The position numbers and the translations under genes are program-made. From Terriglobales bacterium (GTDB lineage: Bacteria; Acidobacteriota; Terriglobia; Terriglobales; Acidobacteriaceae), in assembly GCA_035651655.1 (NCBI GenBank), contig DASRFG010000028.1:62001-126000 (forward strand): a DNA stretch of 64,000 nucleotides. Reading direction: 5' to 3'. The notes below the pieces were generated by a model that was not told the DNA's origin, did not search any database, and saw only the letters and a list, made by a program, of their open reading frames with translations. Of the stretch, positions 9,540 through 18,227 are shown piece by piece; within the stretch, counting starts at the first letter, position 1; every line of letters starts with the position of its first letter.

Positions 9540-10190
9540 GTGAATCTGCCCAACTACATCACGTTGACCCGGATCTTCAGTGTTCCAGTACTGATCTGGC
9601 TTCTCTCCAGCAGCCGCTTCAATGGCAGCAATGGTGAAAGAGAACTGCTGGCCTCGGCGATGTTTATCGCGGCCTCGCTGACCGACATGATGGACGGCTT
9701 CCTCGCCCGCCGTCGGGGCCAGATTACAACCATGGGCATGTTGCTCGATCCGCTCGCCGATAAGCTGCTGGTGGCCGCGGCATTTGTCACTTTGGTGCAG
9801 TTCAACCCGCGCGTGGTTCCTGCCTGGATGGCGGTGGTGATCATTGGGCGCGAGTTCCTGGTCAGTGGATTGCGCTCGATTGCCGCCTCGGAGGGCTTCA
9901 CCATTGAAGCCAGCGACCTTGGAAAATTCAAGATGGTGGTGCAAATCGTCGCCGTGGTGGCGGCGATTCTCGACCACCACTGGCCGATTTTGTACCTGCG
10001 CAACAACCTTGTGTTTCCGGTTGAGGTGATTGCTCACACCGCCATTTGGTTCATGGTGGTGCTATCGCTGGTTTCCGCCGGCGACTATTTTGCGGCTTTT
10101 TGGTCGAAGATTGATCGCCACGTGGTCAAGAGGAAGCGACGGGCTTTCATTTTGAGCCGCCGCCGCAAACGCGATGTCGCTGCCACCTGA
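9540..10190 (+). CDS. pgsA: CDP-diacylglycerol--glycerol-3-phosphate 3-phosphatidyltransferase
   Basis: An integral membrane enzyme of about 216 residues that makes phosphatidylglycerol-phosphate, the first step toward phosphatidylglycerol and cardiolipin. The full CDP-alcohol phosphotransferase signature D-x2-D-G-x2-A-R-x8-G-x3-D-x3-D is visible as DMMDGFLAR followed by GMLLDPLAD. N-terminal NLPNYITLTRI is characteristic of PgsA. I take the GTG at 9540 as start because the homologous N-terminus begins there. An in-frame TTG at 9492 would add 16 residues and lies upstream of a GGAGG. The 3' end overlaps the next gene by 17 bases, so they are probably translated together. Confidence 0.93.
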   Translation: MNLPNYITLTRIFSVPVLIWLLSSSRFNGSNGERELLASAMFIAASLTDMMDGFLARRRGQITTMGMLLDPLADKLLVAAAFVTLVQFNPRVVPAWMAVVIIGREFLVSGLRSIAASEGFTIEASDLGKFKMVVQIVAVVAAILDHHWPILYLRNNLVFPVEVIAHTAIWFMVVLSLVSAGDYFAAFWSKIDRHVVKRKRRAFILSRRRKRDVAAT

Positions 10191-10800
10191 AGACCGCTCT
10201 TATAAAGCAGGGCGTGTGGGTATAAGCCAGCTTGCCGTCCCAGCCATTGCCGATCCAGACCCGCAGTACTCCCCCGAAGAAAGACTCTCCCTGATACGCC
10301 TTGCGCGAGAAGCTATATTGTCTTCCCTGGAACAACGGGACGTGGTCCTTCCTGGGACAGCTGGCCGTCTCCAGGAACCGCGCGGCGCTTTCACGACCTT
10401 ATATCTGGAAGGAGAGGTGCGCGGCTGCGTGGGATACGTTTATCCGGTTGCGCCGCTAGTGCAAACCATAGTTGAAACGGCGCGGGCAGCAGCCTTCCAG
10501 GATATGCGCTTTTTACCGGTGACGCCAGACGAAGCCACCCGGTTGAAGATCGAGATCTCCGTGCTTTCGCGTCTGGTTCAAGTCACGGCGGAGGAGATCG
10601 TTCTCGGCAAGCACGGGCTTCTCCTGTCGTTTGGCACCAGCCGAGGCCTGCTGTTGCCACAGGTGCCTATTGAGCATGGCTGGGACCGCGTCACATTTCT
10701 GCAGCAGGTCTGCCGTAAAGCCGGTCTGGGAAGCGATGCCTGGCAGCATGGCGCGATCCTGGAGGCCTTTACCGCGGAAGTATTCGGCGAGCACGAATAG
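10174..10800 (+). CDS. amrA: AMMECR1-domain protein (AmmeMemoRadiSam system protein A)
   Basis: 208 residues. The AMMECR1 fold is seen in ARLAREAI-like (IRLAREAILSSL), RGAFTTLYLEGEVRGCVGYV (the LRGCIG-type motif of the family), FQDMRFLPVTPDE and the closing GLLLPQVPIEHGWDRVTFLQQVCRKAGL. In many bacteria this protein is encoded beside MEMO1-like and radical SAM proteins, together called AmmeMemoRadiSam. No such partners lie within this window. The biochemical role is not established; an active-site Cys in the RGCVG motif suggests redox or thiol chemistry. The ATG lies inside the pgsA 3' end. A 9-bp inverted repeat follows the stop at 10831-10871. Confidence 0.88.
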   Translation: MSLPPEDRSYKAGRVGISQLAVPAIADPDPQYSPEERLSLIRLAREAILSSLEQRDVVLPGTAGRLQEPRGAFTTLYLEGEVRGCVGYVYPVAPLVQTIVETARAAAFQDMRFLPVTPDEATRLKIEISVLSRLVQVTAEEIVLGKHGLLLSFGTSRGLLLPQVPIEHGWDRVTFLQQVCRKAGLGSDAWQHGAILEAFTAEVFGEHE

Positions 10801-10830
10801 CCGAGCTAAAGCGGCTGCCTAAACACAACA

Positions 10831-10871
10831 GCGGACCAGCGCCGAATAGGCTTCGACTGTCTCTGGTCCGC
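10831..10871. terminator. Long-loop inverted repeat between convergent genes
   Basis: GCGGACCAG at 10831-10839 pairs exactly with CTGGTCCGC at 10863-10871, across a 23-base loop. It lies between the stop of the AMMECR1 gene and the stop of the minus-strand gene that follows, so it could end transcripts from either side. There is no T-run, so a Rho-independent terminator is not assured. Confidence 0.4.
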
Positions 10872-10893
10872 GTTACAGCAAGTCAGATCAATG

Positions 10894-11904
10894 TCACTTT
10901 TGGACTGGAGTTTCGTCCGAGACTGATGCTGTCGCCGGCGGAGTGTCTTCCAGTTCGACGCCATCGCCTACGTGGATGTCCTCCAGAGCAAAGGTGATCA
11001 TTCCAGTCGCGCTGGTGGGAGTGGTGCTTAGGATGATCATCTCTCCCATGGCGCGGCGCGGCATATCTTTTACATGAACCACAGGGCCCTTGCTTCTCTT
11101 CCACCAGGCCGATTCCACTGAGGGCGGATGCATCTGTGTGTCTTCAGCGTAGGAAGCCTTGAAAGAAAGAGAGTCGACGGGATCCTCGAGGTCCTCGATA
11201 TAGTCGCGGGTGATGCGGAAATAATCGCCGACTTTAACGCCTTTATCGGCGCCCACCGTCAAGTACGCTTTCCTGCCAGTGCCGAGGAAATTGTCGAAGT
11301 CTTTGCCCAGAACGATCTGACCGCTAGTCTTGCCGCTAGGCGGAGAAAAACGGTCAAAGCGAAGCGGGTTGCGGTACGAGACCTGCTGCCTCTCTGCAAG
11401 AGCAATCACCTGGTCTCCGACCACGATCGGCTCGCAACTAAAATCGAGTAATGCGATCGCCATATTGTGCCGGGTATCTATGACGCGAGCGTGCCCGAGC
11501 TCAGCATACGGTTGGCCGGTAGCGCTCAATAGCTTGAACTGGCCGGGAAACATTTCATACCGGTTGGGATCCACCAGCTCACGTATGATCGCTACCCGGT
11601 CGCCCTCTTTAAATTTGCTGCCGCTCAGGTAGATGACTTCATTCTTCACGAACTTGGTGGCGTGTGGAGAGTGCAATCCGCCGGCGACAAATGTGTCGTG
11701 CGGAACATCTTGTTTAGTGATGAATCCCGCGCAGTACAGATCTTCATAGGTTGGGGTTTGGACACGTTCCACGGGATGGGTATTCGCTGAGGTTGAGACT
11801 CCCGCTAGTTGGTCCTGAGAAGTCGTGACATCCGGAGTTGGGCCGGATTCCTGCCCCAGCGAGACTCCCACCAGCAGAAGTACCCAGAAAACTGTCTTCG
11901 TCAT
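10894..11904 (-). CDS. Secreted protein of unknown function
   Basis: About 336 residues starting at the ATG at 11904, which has GGGGAGG six bases upstream; a longer frame to 11955 would only add a basic leader. The signal peptide is MTKTVFWVLLLVGVSLG. I do not recognise a named domain. Two segments stand out: YCAGFITKQDVPHDTFVAGG, with a lone cysteine, and repeated beta-rich turns ending in KVGDYFRITRDY and EDIHVGDGVELED. VGD turns of this kind are common in proteins with small beta-barrel domains, and similar sequences follow LysM modules in other acidobacterial proteins, although no LysM is visible here. The C-terminus is low-complexity. Location is periplasmic or extracellular by signal peptide. 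Confidence 0.7.
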   Translation of the reverse strand: MTKTVFWVLLLVGVSLGQESGPTPDVTTSQDQLAGVSTSANTHPVERVQTPTYEDLYCAGFITKQDVPHDTFVAGGLHSPHATKFVKNEVIYLSGSKFKEGDRVAIIRELVDPNRYEMFPGQFKLLSATGQPYAELGHARVIDTRHNMAIALLDFSCEPIVVGDQVIALAERQQVSYRNPLRFDRFSPPSGKTSGQIVLGKDFDNFLGTGRKAYLTVGADKGVKVGDYFRITRDYIEDLEDPVDSLSFKASYAEDTQMHPPSVESAWWKRSKGPVVHVKDMPRRAMGEMIILSTTPTSATGMITFALEDIHVGDGVELEDTPPATASVSDETPVQK

Positions 11905-12141
11905 GTATCCTCCCCTTCGCACAGCCCCTCGTGAGCCCTGTCCGACAAGAACCATTTAGCTCCAAAACCAAGAAATGGCGTGTCTTACACGGACGTTAGC
12001 AAGGCAGTACGGGTGGGTCAAGGTTACGCAGGTGATAGGAAAGGTACATGGGCGCTCGGAAACCCAGCTTGCAATGTTATTGCATCTGTCTTGTGGCACC
12101 TGTAATATCGCGCCCGACCTTAGAGCCGACGCCATCAGCCA

Positions 12142-13743
12142 ATGAGTGCCGCCCAATCCAGTTACGTTCCTCGGATGCTACCCAACCACATGCCACGGCT
12201 TTGCGTCGCGCTGGCAGACGCGGATGTGGAAGGGCTATTTGACAAAGCGGAACTCTTGGTGCGCGATAACCCTTTTATTGAGTTGAGGTTAGATTACCTA
12301 CCCCGACCGGCAACCGCGCTCCCCAAACTCAGACGTTTTCTTGATGCACACCCCGGGGCCCTGGTGGTCGCCACCTGTCGGCGGGCCATCAATGGTGGCA
12401 AGTTTCGCGGTTCGGTAGCCAGCCAGCTGGATCTGCTTTACAAAGCCGTCGCTAACGGCTGCCAACTGGTGGATGTGGAGTTGCAGAGTGCTGCGGCGGT
12501 CAAGCCTCGGGAGCTGCAACGCCTCCGCAGCCGAGGCGCACTCATCCTCTCGTTCCACGACTTTCGTGCTACCCGAAAATTGGCCGAAACCTTCCAGAAG
12601 ATGACGAGCTTCGGCGCTGATTTCTACAAACTTGTTACTACCGCTACGACGCTTTATGACAACGTCGTGATGATGAAGTTTTTGGAGCAGAACGGTTCCC
12701 AGTATTCGGTAGTTGGCTTGTGCATGGGAGAGCAGGGGATCATCAGCCGCGTCCTGGGATTGAGAGCTGGCAGTGTTTTCACCTTTGCGTCGGCCGCTCC
12801 CGGTGAGGAGACCGCTCCCGGCCAGGTGTCAGCTCAGACCCTGCGCGATGTTTATCGCATTGAGCAAGTGGATGCGGCTACCAAGGTTTACGGTGTTGCT
12901 GGGGATCCCATAGGCCACTCCTTATCACCGCTGGTCATGAATACCGCCTTTCGGCGGGAGAATGTGAATGCCGTTTACCTGGCATTGCACGCCAAGAGCC
13001 TTGAGGACCTGCTGGCTTGCACCCGCGACATTCCCATCCAGGGTCTGAGCATAACCATGCCGTACAAAGAAGCCATTCTGAAGCACCTGGACAACTACGA
13101 CGCGCACACCAAGAAGATCGGCGCGTGCAACACCGTGGTTCGTGGTGCGGATGGGAAGCTCTATGGTTTCAACACCGATGTTGCCGGCGTGCTGCGTCCC
13201 TTGGAGCTGCGCCTGCCCTTGCCCGGCGCTAAGGTGTTGGTAATCGGCGCTGGTGGCGCGGCTCGAGCTGCAGTTTTTGGCCTGAAGGAACGAGGCGTGG
13301 AAGTTTACATCTTGAACCGTACCCCGGCGGCTGCCCAGAAACTTGCTCGCCAGGCGCATGTTCGCTTCATTCGGCGCGCCGACCTCAAGAAGCTCAGCTT
13401 CGACGTCATTATCAATGCGACCCCGGTGGGAATGGGGAATTCCAAGGAGTCGCCACTGGGAGAAAAGGAGATCAACACCAAGTATCTCCTGGACATGGTG
13501 TACTCCCCTCCAGAGACCCAGCTTACGAGGCTCGCCCTTTCGAAGGGCGTTCAGGTGATACCCGGGATGGAAATGTTTGTCCATCAAGCGGCCCGTCAAT
13601 TTGAGATATGGACGGGGAAACCCGCTCCCGCAGATGAAATGCAAAGGGTGGTTGCCCGAGCCGTTCTCGAGCCGAATATTCCAAATGGCATAGGGAAAAA
13701 AGGCGTCCGGGCGGTAATTCCTGTCTTTGAGAACACAAGATAG
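12142..13743 (+). CDS. aroDE: Bifunctional 3-dehydroquinate dehydratase / shikimate dehydrogenase
   Basis: 533 residues combining steps three and four of the shikimate pathway. The N-terminal part (about 18-240) is a type I dehydroquinase with the Schiff-base lysine at K163 (FYKLVTTA) and catalytic H139 (ILSFHDF). The C-terminal part (from about 248) is shikimate dehydrogenase with GDPIGHSLSP (254-263), ITMPYKE, GACNTVV, FNTDVAG and the NADP-binding GAGGAARAAVFGL. The domain order is that of the plant DHQ-SDH enzyme. Fusion allows product transfer between sites. The start may be the ATG at 12142, 12175 or 12190; none has a strong ribosome site. It is the only aro gene in the window and stands alone. 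Confidence 0.93.
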   Translation: MSAAQSSYVPRMLPNHMPRLCVALADADVEGLFDKAELLVRDNPFIELRLDYLPRPATALPKLRRFLDAHPGALVVATCRRAINGGKFRGSVASQLDLLYKAVANGCQLVDVELQSAAAVKPRELQRLRSRGALILSFHDFRATRKLAETFQKMTSFGADFYKLVTTATTLYDNVVMMKFLEQNGSQYSVVGLCMGEQGIISRVLGLRAGSVFTFASAAPGEETAPGQVSAQTLRDVYRIEQVDAATKVYGVAGDPIGHSLSPLVMNTAFRRENVNAVYLALHAKSLEDLLACTRDIPIQGLSITMPYKEAILKHLDNYDAHTKKIGACNTVVRGADGKLYGFNTDVAGVLRPLELRLPLPGAKVLVIGAGGAARAAVFGLKERGVEVYILNRTPAAAQKLARQAHVRFIRRADLKKLSFDVIINATPVGMGNSKESPLGEKEINTKYLLDMVYSPPETQLTRLALSKGVQVIPGMEMFVHQAARQFEIWTGKPAPADEMQRVVARAVLEPNIPNGIGKKGVRAVIPVFENTR

Positions 13744-13897
13744 TTGCTATTTAGCTGCAATACGTTCTAAGATGCACCTTGGACGTGGCACTGTCCATCT
13801 CGTAGTATCTAGCCGCTTTCCCAGATTCGACCGTCGTCCTAGGATGTTAATTGCCGAAACGGTAGGTTTCGCTTCGGTCCTGAGCGGAGATAGAGTT

Positions 13898-14638
13898 ATG
13901 GCGTGGTACGCATACTGCATCACCGAACAGCAGCTTCACAATGGCGCCCGCTCACGGCGCCCTTCTATTTTAGAAAGCATAACCGGAGTGGATGGCGCTC
14001 CCGTCCTCAGCTATCCCAGCGGTGAATTCGCGGTAATTGTCAGCGAGTACACGCGCAACGGGGAATTGGACAAAAAAGCCATCTTGGACCACGCCCGCGT
14101 GGTGAGCGCATGTTTCCGCACCATGACGGTGCTTCCTTTCCGCTTCGGTACGATTTTTGACTGCGACGACGCCCTTCGTCAGGCTGTACGCTCGAATCGC
14201 AAAGTCTTCTTCCAAAGTGTCCAACGGCTCCGCGGAAAGGCGGAAATGCACCTGAAACTTGTGGTGCATGACGGTTCTCTGCGCGAGGCCATGACGGAAG
14301 TCCAGCTCCCGGCAACGGTTGGGGGAGAATATCTGGTGAAGCTGCGGGAGAAGGCTGCGCATGAACGCGAGCGCCAAACCAAGGCACGAGCGTTATCGGT
14401 GCAGGTTCATCGCATGTTCAATCCCCTCGAAGAAGACGTTACCTGCAAGAAGGTGGATGCCGATGGAATGATGATTGACATCGCCCACCTCATTGATAAC
14501 AAATCTGTACTTAAGTACCAAAACCGTTTCACTTCTGCCGCGAAGCAATTAAAGAACTGTGAATTAGTGATCAGCGGCCCGTGGCCTCCCTATCGTTTCC
14601 TGCCCGGGAAGTTGCGCACCGTTGCAGGCAGCAGCTAA
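13898..14638 (+). CDS. Orphan GvpL/GvpF-family protein
   Basis: 246 residues from the ATG at 13898, which has GGAGA at 13886-13890; an upstream extension to 13727 would overlap aroDE and is unlikely. The sequence has the GvpL/F layout: MAWYAYCIT at the start, DGAPVLSYPSGEFAVIVSEY, ILDHARVVSACFRTMTVLPFRFGTIF and LKLVVHDGSLREAM. A Lys/Arg-rich helix follows (EYLVKLREKAAHERERQTKA), then the closing LVISGPWPPYRF. GvpF and GvpL are accessory gas-vesicle proteins, but no gvpA or other gvp gene is in the window. Here the gene is followed 72 bp later by a two-component pair in the same direction, so another role is likely. Confidence 0.85.
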   Translation: MAWYAYCITEQQLHNGARSRRPSILESITGVDGAPVLSYPSGEFAVIVSEYTRNGELDKKAILDHARVVSACFRTMTVLPFRFGTIFDCDDALRQAVRSNRKVFFQSVQRLRGKAEMHLKLVVHDGSLREAMTEVQLPATVGGEYLVKLREKAAHERERQTKARALSVQVHRMFNPLEEDVTCKKVDADGMMIDIAHLIDNKSVLKYQNRFTSAAKQLKNCELVISGPWPPYRFLPGKLRTVAGSS

Positions 14639-14710
14639 ATTAGACGTTAATGGTCGAAGCTGCATCATAGTCATGGGTACAGGTTTCGATCCTGCCAGGT
14701 CAGTTAAACC

Positions 14711-16360
14711 GTGATAGCTTCTTCCAAGGCAAGAATCCTAGTTGTGGATGATGATGCGGCAGTCCTTCTAACCACCAAAGCCATTTTGCAACTCGAAAAT
14801 TATGAGGTCGAAGGCATCGGCGACGGTGCTGCGGCGCTGGACGTCATTCGGCAGCGCCACTTCGACCTGGTGCTGACCGACCTGAAGATGCCCGAAGTGG
14901 ATGGGTTGGCGGTGTTGGCCGAAGTGCGCAAGTGCTCCCCAATGACTGTAACCGTAATGATGACCGGCTATGGTTCGGTAGATTCGGCCCTGGAAGCGGT
15001 CCGATTGGGCGCTTATGAGTATTTATTGAAGCCCATCGAGGTTGACGAACTGAAGCAGGCAGTGCGCCGCTCCCTGGAACGAAAGCGTCTATCGGAAATC
15101 GACACTCTCTATCGCGTCAGCGGGACGGTGACCCAGTCCCATGATGTTCGCGTGATTGCAAGCGAGGTCTCAGCCGCCGCGCGCGGTGTCCTGGGAGTGA
15201 GGCAGGTTTCGTTGCTGACCAGAAGCTACGGAAAGTGGCAGGAAGGTTCCGAGTCGCTGTGCCAAGCTCTAGAGGAGCCCGCCCTGCTGCATGTTCTGGA
15301 GCGTGGGTCGGTGATCACCGAACGCGATGAAGTAGCTCCACTTGCCCATTGGGCCGAGCATGCGGGTGCGCGTTCGTACGCGTTAGTGCCGGGAGTCGTC
15401 AACGAGCGGCTCGTGTGCGTGCTCTGCGCCGACAATGCGGGTGAGGCGTACGACTTTCATGCTTCTGCACAGCGCTTTTTGCAAGCCTTGGCTTGCCAGG
15501 CTGCTATGGCAGTGGAGAACGCCACCCTGATTGCTGAACTGCAGCGCAACAACGAAGAGCTGGGTGCAGCCAATGAGAAGTTGCGTCAATTAGATAAATT
15601 GAAGTCCAACTTCCTGAGCATAGCCACGCACGAGCTTCGCACTCCGCTTAGCGTGATTCTCGGCTATAACGCGATGCTGGCTGAAAGCCTGGAAGATCGC
15701 CTCGACGCCGCCGAAAAAGAGACCATGGTGGAGTCAATCGCCGCCTGCAAACGTCTGATACGACTGGTGAATTCAATGTTAGATATAAGCCAGATCGAAT
15801 CCGGCAAGATGAAAATGAATTTTGCGGCTACCGATTTGCGCCAGCTGGTGAACGGCGTGGCTGCCCTGTTCCATCAGGCGGCCCGCGCTCAGCAGATCAG
15901 GTTAGGGGTGGAACTTCCATCTCGCATCCCCCGGGTTGAGGTGGATTCCGAACGCATCGAGCAAGTGTTAATCAATCTTGTAGGTAATGCCCTTAAATTC
16001 ACTCCCGCGGGGGGAAATGTAACGATCCGCCTGCGTCATCACGTGGAGTCGCGGACGGTTGAAATCGGCGTACAAGACACGGGCATAGGTATCGCTCCGC
16101 AAGATCAAGTTCGGATCTTCGACGAATTTGCCCAGGTTCGTAATGATGAAGTCCACCCCATTTTGAGCAAGTCTGCCGATGCTCCGACCTCGCACAGAAG
16201 CGACGGTTCGGGCCTCGGTCTTGCCATTGCCAAACGGATAGTAGAGGCCCACCGGGGACAGCTACACCTGGCAAGTAGTCCCGGCGACGGTAGTACCTTC
16301 TCTTTTACCCTCCCCATAAGGTCCCGTGACGTGGGTTTTGGTAGCGCAGCTTCGGCCTGA
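14711..16360 (+). CDS. Hybrid sensor: receiver-GAF-histidine kinase
   Basis: 549 residues, starting at a GTG at 14711. Order of domains: an N-terminal receiver (1-120) with acidic pocket VVDDDAAV, phospho-acceptor D57 in LTDLKMP and K107 in LLKPIE; a GAF-like sensor region (about 140-270); a coiled segment (NNEELGAANEKLRQLDKL); and a HisKA dimerisation helix with the phospho-histidine H307 in SIATHELRTP. It closes with an HATPase domain (NLVGNALKFTP, VQDTGIGIAPQD, GSGLGLAIAKRIVEAH). No membrane segment is visible, so it is cytoplasmic and its input probably reaches the GAF region or the receiver. It precedes an NtrC-type regulator 238 bp downstream and the two probably form one phosphorelay. 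Confidence 0.93.
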   Translation: MIASSKARILVVDDDAAVLLTTKAILQLENYEVEGIGDGAAALDVIRQRHFDLVLTDLKMPEVDGLAVLAEVRKCSPMTVTVMMTGYGSVDSALEAVRLGAYEYLLKPIEVDELKQAVRRSLERKRLSEIDTLYRVSGTVTQSHDVRVIASEVSAAARGVLGVRQVSLLTRSYGKWQEGSESLCQALEEPALLHVLERGSVITERDEVAPLAHWAEHAGARSYALVPGVVNERLVCVLCADNAGEAYDFHASAQRFLQALACQAAMAVENATLIAELQRNNEELGAANEKLRQLDKLKSNFLSIATHELRTPLSVILGYNAMLAESLEDRLDAAEKETMVESIAACKRLIRLVNSMLDISQIESGKMKMNFAATDLRQLVNGVAALFHQAARAQQIRLGVELPSRIPRVEVDSERIEQVLINLVGNALKFTPAGGNVTIRLRHHVESRTVEIGVQDTGIGIAPQDQVRIFDEFAQVRNDEVHPILSKSADAPTSHRSDGSGLGLAIAKRIVEAHRGQLHLASSPGDGSTFSFTLPIRSRDVGFGSAASA

Positions 16361-16436
16361 ATAGCTCCCGAGGAGCAGAACCTTAGAAATAGGCAACCTG
16401 ATTCCAACTTGTGGAATCCAGTTACAATGAAAGCGG

Positions 16437-16492
16437 CCCTAGCACCCAAGAGTGGGTCGTCCAGCCCTAGCACCCAAAAGTGTGGTCGCCGG
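16437..16492. repeat. 28-bp imperfect tandem repeat, two copies, upstream of the NtrC-type gene
   Basis: Two adjacent 28-base units, 16437-16464 and 16465-16492, match at 24 of 28 positions; both begin CCCTAGCACCCAA. The first copy contains the small inverted repeat ACCCA-AGAG-TGGGT. Slightly upstream, GATTCCA at 16400-16406 pairs with TGGAATC at 16412-16418. They lie in the 238-bp gap between the kinase and the response regulator and may be binding sites or mRNA structures; no protein is implied by sequence alone. Confidence 0.6.
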
Positions 16493-16598
16493 ACTCCCTT
16501 GGATGCATATGGGGTCAAACGCCGGAATGGTTCAACAAAACCGCATTCTCAACGGCTACGGGGTTAAAACCGGCGTCGCGGCTCAGGGGGGTCCCTAA

Positions 16599-18068
16599 TT
16601 GACTGATCAAAAAACGCGCGTGCTGATCGTTGACGACGATGGCACCATGTCCCGCTATCTTTCCTCTTATCTGACCCGACGCAACTTTGAGGTAAACACC
16701 GCGGCCAGTGGCGAGGAAGCGATCCGAATGTTTCGTTCCTTCGATCCTACGCTCGCGTTGCTGGACGTCAGCATGAGCGGCATGAGCGGCATTGAGACCT
16801 TGGAACGTATAAAGCAAATCAAGCCCGACGTGTCGGTGATCATGCTCTCCGGGCAAAACAATCCGGAATTGATCTTTCAGGCCTCAAAAATGGGGGCGGA
16901 CGATTACATCAGCAAGCCCTTTGAGCCGAAGGAGCTCGATATACGCATCGCCAAGGTCCTCGATAAGCAGCGGCTTGTAACCGAGGTGACCCAGCTGCGC
17001 GAGCAGGTGCGAAGGCAGAGCGACTTTTCCATGCTTTACGGCAGCAGCGCAAAGATGGAAGAGGTGAAAATGACCATCGAGCAAGTGGCCGATACGACTG
17101 CCACGGTGCTCATCCGGGGTGAAAGCGGAACCGGAAAAGAAGTGGTTGCCCGCATGGTGCATTCGCTGTCGTCCCGGCACGATCGGCAATTTGTGAAAGT
17201 GAACTGTGCGGCTATCCCCAACGAATTGCTGGAAAGCGAACTGTTCGGCTATGAGCCAGGAGCCTTCACCGGCGCCAACCGGCAGAAACCTGGGAAGTTT
17301 GACCAGGCCAATACCGGGACGTTGTTTTTAGATGAGATCAGTGAAATGCATCCCGCCTTACAAGCCAAGCTGTTGCATGTTCTGCAGGATGGCGAGTTTT
17401 CCCGCCTGGGCGGCAAGCGCGACATTTCGGTAGACGTCAGAGTTCTGGCGGCCACTAACAAGGCCTTGGAACGCGCGGTACAGGAAGGTAGCTTCCGCGA
17501 AGATCTATTCTACCGGCTGAATGTCGTAAGCATTCACATCCCTCCGCTGCGGGAGCGCCGGGAAGAGATACCGATATTTCTGGAATTCTTTCAGCGCAAA
17601 TACAGCGAACACTACGGCAAACAACCGCCGCCGTTCAGTGATAACGCAATCGGCCGCATGATGGAGTACACCTGGCCGGGTAACATCCGCGAACTGGAGA
17701 ACCTGGTCAAGCGCTATGTGATCGTCGGCAATGAAGCCCAAATTTTGCGTGAGCTTTCCACTCATAAGCCGATCGTCTCTTCCTACGCGCAGACCGAACC
17801 GGCGATCCACCCGTCGTCAGCAGGCGAAGCCGTCTCTGGCAAGAATGGCTCCAATGGGGCCAGCGCAGAAGGCTTGTCGCTGCTGGAGATTGGCCGAAGA
17901 GCGGCCATGAAGGCCGAACAGGAAGCCATCGAAAAGGTGCTGCTGCAGACGCGCTGGAATCGGAGACAAGCGGCTAAAATCCTGAAGATCAGCTACAAGG
18001 CCTTGCTCAATAAGCTGAAATTAATGGAAGAGCAGAATCGGCCTTCAAGTGAGCAAACCCCTGCTTAG
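16599..18068 (+). CDS. NtrC-family sigma-54-dependent response regulator
   Basis: 489 residues from a TTG at 16599, with a G-rich ribosome site about eight bases upstream. Receiver domain (1-125) with VDDDG, phospho-acceptor D56 in LLDVSM and lysine in ISKPFEP. Sigma-54 activation domain (about 145-375) with Walker A GESGTGKE (174-181), the sigma-54-contacting GAFTGA loop (221-226), Walker B LFLDEI (242-247) and TWPGNIRELENL. The end is a Fis-type helix-turn-helix (RRQAAKILKISYKALLNKL). It activates promoters of the GG-N10-GC type when phosphorylated, presumably by the upstream kinase. A candidate target lies directly downstream (18083-18394). Confidence 0.96.
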   Translation: MTDQKTRVLIVDDDGTMSRYLSSYLTRRNFEVNTAASGEEAIRMFRSFDPTLALLDVSMSGMSGIETLERIKQIKPDVSVIMLSGQNNPELIFQASKMGADDYISKPFEPKELDIRIAKVLDKQRLVTEVTQLREQVRRQSDFSMLYGSSAKMEEVKMTIEQVADTTATVLIRGESGTGKEVVARMVHSLSSRHDRQFVKVNCAAIPNELLESELFGYEPGAFTGANRQKPGKFDQANTGTLFLDEISEMHPALQAKLLHVLQDGEFSRLGGKRDISVDVRVLAATNKALERAVQEGSFREDLFYRLNVVSIHIPPLRERREEIPIFLEFFQRKYSEHYGKQPPPFSDNAIGRMMEYTWPGNIRELENLVKRYVIVGNEAQILRELSTHKPIVSSYAQTEPAIHPSSAGEAVSGKNGSNGASAEGLSLLEIGRRAAMKAEQEAIEKVLLQTRWNRRQAAKILKISYKALLNKLKLMEEQNRPSSEQTPA

Positions 18069-18082
18069 GTGTGGAACCGCTT

Positions 18083-18103
18083 TGCAACATGTTGTCATGC
18101 AAC
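18083..18103. promoter_or_regulatory. Candidate upstream activator site (TTGCA...TGCAA dyad)
   Basis: TTGCA and TGCAA at the ends of a 21-base stretch form an interrupted dyad with 11 bases between the arms; a palindrome CAACATGTTG (18085-18094) lies inside it. It starts 15 bases after the stop of the sigma-54 activator gene and about 100 bases ahead of the GG-N10-GC element, the distance at which enhancer sites for NtrC-type proteins usually lie. Binding is inferred, not shown. Confidence 0.35.
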
Positions 18104-18200
18104 AGCCTGCTTGAGAGTTGCCCATTTACCCAAAACCCACCTAACTTTAATCTCAGCAATGACTTTGTTGGTCTGCGCTCCCCGTCAATGAGCTCCCGGT

Positions 18201-18218
18201 TTGGCGTCGTAAGTGCAA
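18201..18218 (+). promoter_or_regulatory. Candidate sigma-54 promoter
   Basis: TTGGC at 18201-18205 and TGCAA at 18214-18218 place GG (18203-18204) and GC (18215-18216) exactly ten bases apart, the invariant spacing of sigma-54 (-24/-12) promoters. Nine of 13 consensus positions match. Expected transcription start is about 18228. Its position downstream of a sigma-54 activator gene and of a dyad supports it. Confidence 0.45.
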
Positions 18219-18227
18219 CATACGGAA

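Noticed and set aside
14676-14702. T-arm-like sequence (ACAGG-TTTCGAT-CCTGC) resembling the 3' half of a tRNA
   Set aside because: No matching acceptor strand or D-arm was found upstream in the next 90 bases and the anticodon arm does not fold, so it is at best a remnant.
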